From the NCBI GenBank assembly GCA_015520535.1, contig WAPZ01000076.1, positions 1 to 5,664 on the forward strand: a stretch of 5,664 nucleotides of DNA. Direction: 5' to 3'. The position numbers and the translations under genes are program-made. The DNA comes from Candidatus Heimdallarchaeota archaeon. GTDB lineage: Archaea; Asgardarchaeota; Heimdallarchaeia; Hodarchaeales; S146-22. Shown piece after piece: positions 1-5,664 of this stretch. Numbering within the stretch: the first letter of the stretch is position 1; the number at the start of each line of letters is the position of its first letter. The notes beneath the pieces were generated by a model. That model was not told the origin of the DNA. It did no database searches and saw nothing but the letters and a program-made list of their open reading frames with translations.

Positions 1-5
1 CTTAA

Positions 6-1655
6 GTGCAGAGACACTACAATAAAGGACATACATTAATTCTATTGATATTTTTATTTACCATTACAGGCTTATTGTTAATTCCACATCCAATGAATTT
101 TGTTTCCGCCACCATTCCCCCAAAAATTAATATTCTCGTGTTATTTGGCAATGAAAATGATTTAAATCTCTATGCGTCCTTTTTAAGAAGCCTCAATCGC
201 CAACCCGAATATACCACATTTAATGTAAGTTTTACAGTCCAAAATATTGAAAACCAAACTTATTTAGCCTCATTATTGAACTCTAACGTCACTCAGAAAT
301 TTCATTCCCTTTGGATTCTCTCTTCATTAAATCGCCCCTTTCTTCCTGAAGTATTAGATTTACTAGATCTTTTCACTCACAACAATATTGGAATCTTCAT
401 AATGGGTCAGCAAATCCGATGGCTTAATGTGAATTATTATGATATTCTTGGCCTAGAAGGCATATACTCAGAAGATATCAATGCCGTTCTTAATACAACA
501 GAGCCCCTCCAGTTCACCACCGTGACCAACCAATTAAATGGTATTTTTTGGAATACCACAACCTTTTATTTTACAAATGCCATGCCAGTGTTCGTTGAAT
601 TGTCTCATAATCCGACAACAGTTCCAATACTCGCTTTACAAAATGAGATAATTCCTAAAAATCTGAACACATCAACAAGTGTAGATTTGTCATTTTTTTC
701 AGGGATTTATTTTACAAAATATCTTGGTACAACCCCTATTATTGTGAGTACCTTTAGTTTTAACCTTGGAAGTGCAGTGGCATCTTCCGCAAACACCACA
801 GAAAATCGCACCATTTTAAGAAGTACAACTCACGATTATAATAATGTTGATAATATTACACCTTTTAAACCGAAACTCAAACTTTTTCAGACTAATGATG
901 ATACAGACAATTTTTTTGCCTTTTTAAGCACCTTATTACCCGCTGTTATTATTACCACCCCCAGCGTTTCATCACCCATCCAAATCGATTTAGGTCAATC
1001 ACTTCTTATTCAAACAGGGATAGGAATCGTTATCTTAGCGGGACTTGTTGCCATTCTCTTAAAAATGGGTGTTTTCTCAAAGCTTAAGGACATGACCTCT
1101 AGTATTGCCGTGGGGTTCATTTTTTTCATTGCACACATGGCCTACTCTCCGACGACAAGAAGAATTACAGAACGTGAACTTTTGAAGAATCCAATTCGAC
1201 AAGCTATCATTGAAATATTAGAAGAACGAAAAGAAAGTGGCGCACATTTGCGTGAATTAAAAAAAGCCATTCAGTGCTCTACCTCATCATTATTGTGGCA
1301 TCTTCAGACGCTAGTGGATTTTGGGTTAGTCATCCATGAAAAAGTCGGACGATACCGCATTTTTTATTTAGCCCAGTACGCACCCTCCGACGTCGATGCC
1401 ACACATATTCAAATTGTTTTTAAAAGTGAATCAGCTAAAAAACTCTGTAACATCCTTCTACGATCGAAAAAACCCTTGCGCTTAACCGAACTTTCCAAGG
1501 CAATCAACACACATCACGAAACGTTACGCTATCACTTGAAAAAAATGACGGAACTCGGTATCGTAGCGATTATTAACGAAAATGGCAAATCTTATTATTA
1601 CATTCCCAAAAAAAGACAAAATCAAATAAAAAGTATTTTAGAAAGAATGAAGTGA
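6..1655 (+). CDS. Membrane-bound one-component regulator: extracellular Rossmann-like domain plus tandem winged helices
   Basis: Seen: an N-terminal signal or signal-anchor (about residues 9-28, small residues before T36), an outward domain (about 36-330), a strong membrane helix (about 331-353), a shorter hydrophobic stretch (about 365-380), then two winged-helix domains (about 391-458 and 474-536). The first has a recognition helix around S427-V442 (SSLLWHLQTLVDFGLV) and the wing GRYRIFYL; the second has TLRYHLKKMTELGIV and the wing GKSYYYI. Family knowledge: such ArsR/MarR-like tandem wHTH units bind DNA. The outward domain begins with alternating strands and helices (ILVLFGNEND, then SLWIL and IGIFIMGQQ) resembling the class I glutamine amidotransferase/ThuA fold, without an obvious nucleophile Cys. 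Nine Asn-X-Ser/Thr sites lie in it and none in the cytoplasmic part. The start is GTG; an in-frame TAA ends directly before it (3-5), so no longer form exists. Any ribosome binding site lies outside the window. Inference: it senses an envelope or external signal and regulates nearby surface genes. Ligand and targets are unknown. Confidence 0.85.
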   Translation: MQRHYNKGHTLILLIFLFTITGLLLIPHPMNFVSATIPPKINILVLFGNENDLNLYASFLRSLNRQPEYTTFNVSFTVQNIENQTYLASLLNSNVTQKFHSLWILSSLNRPFLPEVLDLLDLFTHNNIGIFIMGQQIRWLNVNYYDILGLEGIYSEDINAVLNTTEPLQFTTVTNQLNGIFWNTTTFYFTNAMPVFVELSHNPTTVPILALQNEIIPKNLNTSTSVDLSFFSGIYFTKYLGTTPIIVSTFSFNLGSAVASSANTTENRTILRSTTHDYNNVDNITPFKPKLKLFQTNDDTDNFFAFLSTLLPAVIITTPSVSSPIQIDLGQSLLIQTGIGIVILAGLVAILLKMGVFSKLKDMTSSIAVGFIFFIAHMAYSPTTRRITERELLKNPIRQAIIEILEERKESGAHLRELKKAIQCSTSSLLWHLQTLVDFGLVIHEKVGRYRIFYLAQYAPSDVDATHIQIVFKSESAKKLCNILLRSKKPLRLTELSKAINTHHETLRYHLKKMTELGIVAIINENGKSYYYIPKKRQNQIKSILERMK

Positions 1656-1677
1656 AAATAGGGGAAATGACAGAAAT

Positions 1678-1682
1678 AAGGA
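1678..1682 (+). promoter_or_regulatory. Shine-Dalgarno-like site deciding the start of gene B
   Basis: AAGGA lies 7 bases before the GTG at 1690, a good spacing. The alternative ATG at 1699 (fourth codon) would be 16 bases away, which is too far. This favours GTG as the start. The site lies in the 34-base gap after gene A, which suggests A and B are on one transcript. Confidence 0.55.
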
Positions 1683-1689
1683 TAACTAC

Positions 1690-3540
1690 GTGATTACTAT
1701 GAACAAAAAGCATTTCAAATACACGTTAATTGCTGTGATTATTATTACTACCATCAATTTTGTCTTTATCACGTATCTTATTCCCATTCCTACTCAAAGT
1801 CGGACCACCAATCTTGATTCATTATGGGCACCCACATATTTTGCCGGAATTTTAGACACTAACACTGGTGAACAACAATCTGAAATTATTATTAAAAATG
1901 TATTGCAAACTACGACACCAGTAACTCCCGATAATGACCCAAATTCACTCTTTAATAATGAATATCTTATGTTACAATCGCAGTTTGAACATAATTTACA
2001 CTTCACTTCTTTAACCGCATTAAAAAGGGAAATTCTACTCAATTTTGGTTTTGGCCCGCAACTTTCATGGCAAACCATACCGTTATATCATATAACACTC
2101 TTTAATTCACCCAATATGACAAATACCTATCCTGATAACCTCTTTTATTTTGAATGGTTAGGTTTGAGTCTTTCAAATATCACAAAAACAAATCCAAACG
2201 GAAATACTAATGATAACGGAATAACACAACACAATATTCTTTATGGATATTCAACGTTCGCACAAGAAATCTTTTCACGCTTTTACACGGAAGTTTATAA
2301 TTATTTGATGGCGCAAGGAATCAACATAAATAAAATACCGTTTTTTCTTGAAAATGGAGAACAACCACCATTACCCGCTGTTGATCTCTATCTTTCTAAT
2401 GAAAACTTGGAAAACCAAACGCAATTAAAAGTGAATCTTATGTATAAAAATGTCGTGCTACCATTTCAATCAGAAATCCCACTTCGTATATCAAATCTCC
2501 CCATTCAAGATTTAATTCTGAGTTTACCCATAAATTTCGATGTATTACTCTTTTTTAAAGATATACAAATTAATTGGACGTTTATATATTATAATACGCC
2601 CCGTGGATCATATTTCCAACTCCAACCACACATCACTTATGGACCCATTGAATTTATTGCCATCATGAATGACACGCCCGTCCCCACTGTACAATGGACT
2701 ACCACCTATACCATTTCTAATCTTACAATAACTATCCTTCAAACTCCATATACTATCCAATCATTCTCTATATACTTTAATGATGACGCTCGACTGCGAC
2801 TACTACAAAATCAAACCTTTTCACTTCAAAACCTTTTTGCAACGGGAAGCTTTTTAGGTACAAAAGCTAATGAGATCAAACCAATTACTTTATTTCTGGA
2901 TCAACAAACGTTTTCTAACCAACGCGAAAATCAGTCTATACTAATCAAAAAAACCGCAACATTCTCGCCAATTAATAGTACAAGTGAAGAGGGAGAAATT
3001 AAAATACCCGCAGCGGGAAATAAATGGGCACTTAAGAAAGTACTTCCCATTAATTCAAACAGCACCCTAAAAAACGAAATATTAATTCCACAACTACTTT
3101 TTTCGTCAACAACAAACCAATTGCCCGCGTCTTTTCTAAATTTTTACACCAAACAAGTTCTTAAATCGGGTGTCAACGTCTTACTCCCATACTTCACCAA
3201 CCATATCGTCAATAATGAATTTACCACTAAATATAGTCTAAATATAAGCAATCCACAAACAATATTAGAAAAATCGCTTCATACTTCAAGCATACCATAC
3301 TTTTTCTGGGAAATACCAAACTGGGAAGGATATCCCCTCCAATCAACATTTAATATTTATTTTTTCCTGGCTCAATATGGGAAATATTCACGTCCTACCC
3401 ATATACCTTTATCAAAAGTATCTCCTTCATTCACCCTTCTGGTAACTATTATCTCGTTATCCACTCTTATTGTAATTATTATACCCCGCCGAACTTCAGC
3501 AAAAAGATTCTACGTTAGAAAAACTAATTTTCATCAATAG
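1690..3540 (+). CDS. Secreted, membrane-anchored surface protein, divergent paralog of the downstream gene
   Basis: I do not recognise a named family. Seen: a hydrophobic N-terminal segment (about residues 11-32) after a Lys-rich start, acting as signal peptide or anchor; a long Asn/Thr/Gln-rich, cysteine-free body; and a C-terminal membrane helix (about 581-598) followed by PRRTSAKR. Eleven Asn-X-Ser/Thr sites (142, 163, 242, 295, 327, 344, 374, 414, 429, 457, 518) suit an outward-facing, glycosylated protein. It shares ordered motifs with the 585-residue protein downstream: YGY near 185, YGP near 317, SIYFNDDARLR at 360-370 and WEGYPL at 545-550. The segment before the C-terminal helix reads SPSF, where the paralog has VPGF, and there is no Gly-rich linker, so archaeosortase processing is doubtful and it probably stays as an integral protein. 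It lies 34 bases after the regulator gene, probably co-transcribed. GTG is the start (ATG at 1699 is possible). No catalytic motif was seen; a structural or binding role at the surface is inference. Confidence 0.8.
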   Translation: MITMNKKHFKYTLIAVIIITTINFVFITYLIPIPTQSRTTNLDSLWAPTYFAGILDTNTGEQQSEIIIKNVLQTTTPVTPDNDPNSLFNNEYLMLQSQFEHNLHFTSLTALKREILLNFGFGPQLSWQTIPLYHITLFNSPNMTNTYPDNLFYFEWLGLSLSNITKTNPNGNTNDNGITQHNILYGYSTFAQEIFSRFYTEVYNYLMAQGININKIPFFLENGEQPPLPAVDLYLSNENLENQTQLKVNLMYKNVVLPFQSEIPLRISNLPIQDLILSLPINFDVLLFFKDIQINWTFIYYNTPRGSYFQLQPHITYGPIEFIAIMNDTPVPTVQWTTTYTISNLTITILQTPYTIQSFSIYFNDDARLRLLQNQTFSLQNLFATGSFLGTKANEIKPITLFLDQQTFSNQRENQSILIKKTATFSPINSTSEEGEIKIPAAGNKWALKKVLPINSNSTLKNEILIPQLLFSSTTNQLPASFLNFYTKQVLKSGVNVLLPYFTNHIVNNEFTTKYSLNISNPQTILEKSLHTSSIPYFFWEIPNWEGYPLQSTFNIYFFLAQYGKYSRPTHIPLSKVSPSFTLLVTIISLSTLIVIIIPRRTSAKRFYVRKTNFHQ

Positions 3541-3732
3541 TAACTTGTATATTTACACTATATATTGTTAAACACGTTTGCTTCCACCACAGCGATCTAG
3601 TAGATTTGAATATTAATAACTATTATGAAAAAACGGTGCTCGGTTGGGTTGCCTTGCATGAAAAATATTCCAGTATCATTTTTAAAAGACGGTGAATATT
3701 GTACTAAATGAGTAAAAAAAAGGTGAATTCGC
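3541..3732 (+). promoter_or_regulatory. Intergenic region with candidate promoter for gene C
   Basis: This 192-base gap is the only sizeable non-coding stretch inside the plus-strand cluster. Two TATA-like candidates are visible: TATATATT at 3559-3566 and TTTTTAAAAG at about 3678-3687. The second would place transcription start near 3710, giving a short leader that includes the ribosome binding site. Neither has a convincing purine-rich BRE, so the choice is uncertain. No T-run marks termination of the preceding gene. A 28-codon open frame (3625-3711) also lies here and is treated as doubtful. Confidence 0.35.
3721..3726 (+). promoter_or_regulatory. Shine-Dalgarno site of gene C
   Basis: AGGTGA sits 6 bases before the ATG at 3733, directly after an A-run. 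This is the strongest ribosome binding site in the window. It fixes the start and suggests efficient translation of the surface protein. Confidence 0.7.
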
Positions 3733-5490
3733 ATGAAAAAACAACTCATTTTACTAAGTTCGTTTTTAACTATTTTAATGCTGCTATCCACCATCGGTGG
3801 GAGTATTTCCACTCAAAATAGTGGTTTAAATCACGATTTTTCTGAAAATTATTTTGCAATCGAAATCGACTTGAATGCAGATCTTGATAACTTCAAGAAC
3901 CACCAATTCAACAATGTAGATGTCATCAGAGATCTAGAAAACAATTCTTTCGTCGGAACTGACACCAACCCAGACCTTGATCAGCAGTTCTTCTTAAGTT
4001 ATGTCAACGCCAGTGGTATCGAAACAGCTTACCTCGCACTAGAAAAAATTGAGTTTGACTTAAAATTCAACCCACCATTTGGCTCACCAATTTCTATTGG
4101 TAATGTTAACGGAACTGCACCCTTCCAATCCATCGTCCAGCACTTCCAGAGTTATGGAAATGATATTTTTATAACAAACTATTTTAATGGCTTCGTAGCA
4201 TACTCTACCACTCCCAACGATGAAGTCTTAGACGAAAACGATACTTCATATTTAGGATACACTTTAGTTGAATCACATTTGTTGGATCTTCTTCAAAACG
4301 CACTTGATACAAACAATATCAATAAAACTCTTGGTTCATATGGATTTGAGCCGATCTTTAGCGCAGGTGACACCACCGGAAATGGTACTGAATTTGGCAT
4401 AAAATATACTAACATGTTAGTTGCATGGCAAAATCTTGCCGCAGGTTTTAGCGGTAATGTAAGTCTTCCTGGTAGTGTCAGCGACTCTCTAATCCCAGGA
4501 AGTCAGATGGTAGTCACTGGTGGAAATCTAGTGGCAATGTCTTTATTTGACAGCATAGAGTTCAAATACGAAGTTTCTTTAGAAACAAATGCTACTCATA
4601 CTATTGCTAATATCGTTACAACTTATAACCTCGGCCCTGTTAGCTTGTTAATTGTTCGTGAGTCACAAGAAACCTATAACGACATCTTAAACAATGTGAG
4701 CAGTGTCACTTCTGCCAACTCACTCCATATGCCCACACAAACACTTGAGATTCCGGTAGGAAATATCGGGATAATTCAAATAACAATCCCTGAACTCTCA
4801 ATTTATGTTGATGCTGCAGCTAGAGCTAGAATTGATGCTCATGCTGTCAGTGATGTTGGTGCAACCGGCTTTGGTATTTCTGTTGTTAGTTCAACTAATG
4901 TTATAGTCGTCCAACATGAAGTTTTAATTCCAAACACTGTTGATGATGGACAAAATATCACTATACCATTGTATGTTGGATCAAACAAAATCTTCGACAC
5001 TAGTTTCGAAGGAAAAAGCACCTATAGCAAAGATATGACAATCGATGGTGGAAGTCTCCTAACCGGTCTACCCGTTTATGTAGATGTTGTTTCTAAAGAT
5101 CACGTACAAGTTCAAGATATTTTCAAAGACTATTTCAACCTCCAGCAATATATGACAACATCCTTTGCACGTTTTATGGGAAGTAAAGTCAGCCCCTTAA
5201 TAGCAGCTGAACTGCAGAACAAACCAGATTATTTAGATGTTGACATCGACCACAGTGCATACCTCACATTCGTTCAAATGGGACAATGGAGTGGATATCC
5301 TCTTACGCAAGACCCAACGTTTAGTGCAGTCTCAACAGTATCGACTACTGGCGGCGAAGATACAGAAACTGGCGGTGGTACTGGAGGTGGAGAAGGACCG
5401 ACTGGAATCGTACCGGGTTTCGAAGTAGTAGCAGTTATAGCCGCAATACCAGTAGCATACTTCATCCTTAAGAAGAAACGCCAGAAGTAA
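3733..5490 (+). CDS. Secreted cell-surface protein with PGF-CTERM-type archaeosortase anchor
   Basis: Seen: a classical signal peptide (MKK start, hydrophobic core about residues 5-20, cleavage likely around S24-S26), a cysteine-free acidic body rich in beta-type sequence, a low-complexity Ser/Thr/Gly/Glu linker (about 534-558), then P561-G562-F563, a single hydrophobic helix (about 564-579) and the tail KKKRQK. Family knowledge: this tripartite C-terminus marks archaeosortase (ArtA-type) substrates, which are cut near the PGF motif and attached to membrane lipid. Ten Asn-X-Ser/Thr sites (70, 92, 126, 169, 197, 217, 242, 286, 321, 408) suggest glycosylation. Shared motifs with the upstream 616-residue protein are LGY near 174, LGP near 300, SIYVDAAARAR at 356-366 and WSGYPL at 519-524. 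The ATG start has a strong ribosome binding site and a separate upstream promoter region, so it may be expressed independently and highly. No enzyme motif was recognised. An S-layer or surface-coat role is possible but unproven; the body family is unknown to me. Confidence 0.88.
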   Translation: MKKQLILLSSFLTILMLLSTIGGSISTQNSGLNHDFSENYFAIEIDLNADLDNFKNHQFNNVDVIRDLENNSFVGTDTNPDLDQQFFLSYVNASGIETAYLALEKIEFDLKFNPPFGSPISIGNVNGTAPFQSIVQHFQSYGNDIFITNYFNGFVAYSTTPNDEVLDENDTSYLGYTLVESHLLDLLQNALDTNNINKTLGSYGFEPIFSAGDTTGNGTEFGIKYTNMLVAWQNLAAGFSGNVSLPGSVSDSLIPGSQMVVTGGNLVAMSLFDSIEFKYEVSLETNATHTIANIVTTYNLGPVSLLIVRESQETYNDILNNVSSVTSANSLHMPTQTLEIPVGNIGIIQITIPELSIYVDAAARARIDAHAVSDVGATGFGISVVSSTNVIVVQHEVLIPNTVDDGQNITIPLYVGSNKIFDTSFEGKSTYSKDMTIDGGSLLTGLPVYVDVVSKDHVQVQDIFKDYFNLQQYMTTSFARFMGSKVSPLIAAELQNKPDYLDVDIDHSAYLTFVQMGQWSGYPLTQDPTFSAVSTVSTTGGEDTETGGGTGGGEGPTGIVPGFEVVAVIAAIPVAYFILKKKRQK

Positions 5491-5529
5491 GTTTCATTTC
5501 TTTCTTTTTCATTTTACCCTTATTTTTTT
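5491..5529 (+). terminator. T-rich termination region after gene C
   Basis: Directly after the TAA stop the plus strand has repeated T-runs (TTTC, CTTTTTC, CATTTT) and a run of seven T at 5523-5529. Archaeal RNA polymerase terminates on such oligo-T tracts without a hairpin. The last part overlaps the 3' end of the opposite-strand gene, where the same bases encode Lys/Phe-rich codons, so T-richness is partly explained by coding on the other strand. Confidence 0.4.
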
Positions 5530-5664
5530 GAATTCCTCTTTTTCTAAATCTTGTATTTTGTTTAACACCATTTTTTGTTTTTGAACTTGCAAAATCCGTT
5601 GCGTCACGACATTTTTTACTTGGCAACGTGCACAGTTTTTTTGGTAAAAATCAGAAAATATATC
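5509..5664 (-). CDS. 3' end of a convergent gene, protein of unknown function with CxxC
   Basis: Reading the minus strand inward from the window edge gives 51 open codons ending in TGA (complement of 5509-5511). The start lies beyond the window, so the gene is partial. The visible tail begins DIFSDFYQKNCARCQVKN and continues as a probable Lys/Gln/Glu-rich helix ending KEEFKKIRVK. It holds a Cys-Ala-Arg-Cys pair that could be half of a zinc site. Both other minus frames are closed by stops within the first 50 bases from the edge, and the composition is protein-like, so coding is likely although the stretch is short. It faces the surface-protein gene tail to tail with 18 bases between stops and is therefore a separate transcription unit. 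I do not recognise the family; the basic, Cys-pair-bearing tail fits an intracellular, perhaps nucleic-acid-related protein, but that is a guess. Confidence 0.6.
   Translation of the reverse strand, partial: DIFSDFYQKNCARCQVKNVVTQRILQVQKQKMVLNKIQDLEKEEFKKIRVK

Noticed and set aside
1699..1701. ATG as alternative start of the 616-residue protein
   Set aside because: The AAGGA site is correctly spaced for the GTG at 1690 and too far from this ATG. The difference is only three residues and does not change the protein's interpretation.
1794..2078. 94-codon minus-strand open frame
   Set aside because: It lies wholly inside the 616-residue gene, has no ribosome binding site or recognisable domain, and its Cys-rich translation is typical of an antisense shadow.
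3608..3700. Three copies of GAATATT or its complement (3608-3614, 3664-3670, 3694-3700) as possible operator sites for the regulator
   Set aside because: The same 7-mer also occurs inside coding sequence (near 129, 2234 and 3385) and is likely in AT-rich DNA, so it is not specific to the intergenic region.
3597..3812. 71-codon minus-strand open frame across the intergenic region
   Set aside because: It overlaps the signal-peptide region of the surface-protein gene, and its hydrophobic translation mirrors A/T-rich plus-strand sequence. It would also run against the likely promoter.
4839..5021. 60-codon minus-strand open frame
   Set aside because: Antisense shadow inside the 585-residue gene, with no supporting signals.
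5237..5465. Two 63-codon open frames, one on each strand, over the Gly-rich linker
   Set aside because: Both are in other frames of the surface-protein C-terminus, where Gly/Thr-rich repeats keep alternative frames open. The real frame has the linker, PGF motif, helix and basic tail.
1..5664. RNA genes, CRISPR arrays, insertion sequences
   Set aside because: No tRNA-like cloverleaf, regularly spaced repeats, transposase motifs or terminal inverted repeats were seen by eye; almost all of the window is coding.

Overview
The window looks archaeal. It is AT-rich, with tightly packed genes and Shine-Dalgarno-like sites. It carries a membrane protein with tandem winged helices, and a secreted protein ending in a Gly/Thr/Glu linker, a Pro-Gly-Phe motif, one membrane helix and a Lys/Arg tail, the layout of archaeosortase (PGF-CTERM) substrates. 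The style fits an Asgard-type or related uncultured lineage, but nothing here fixes the taxonomy.

Layout: gene A (6-1655, +) encodes a transmembrane one-component regulator. It has a signal sequence, an outward-facing Rossmann/amidotransferase-like domain rich in Asn-X-Ser/Thr sites, a membrane region, and two cytoplasmic winged-helix domains. After 34 bases comes gene B (1690-3540, +), a 616-residue surface protein with hydrophobic segments at both ends. A 192-base intergenic stretch with a plausible own promoter and a clear ribosome binding site precedes gene C (3733-5490, +), a 585-residue secreted protein with the PGF-type anchor. A T-rich stretch follows, and 18 bases after the stop of C a gene on the opposite strand ends (5509-5664, -). 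Only its last 51 codons, with a CxxC pair, are inside the window.

Main reading: genes B and C appear to be very divergent tandem paralogs. They share at least four short motifs in the same order at similar spacing. C keeps the Gly-rich linker and PGF motif, whereas B has Pro-Ser-Phe in the equivalent place and no linker. Next to them sits a regulator able to sense something outside the membrane and act on DNA. A working hypothesis is a cell-surface module in which A controls B and/or C. The adjacency is seen; the control relationship is inference.
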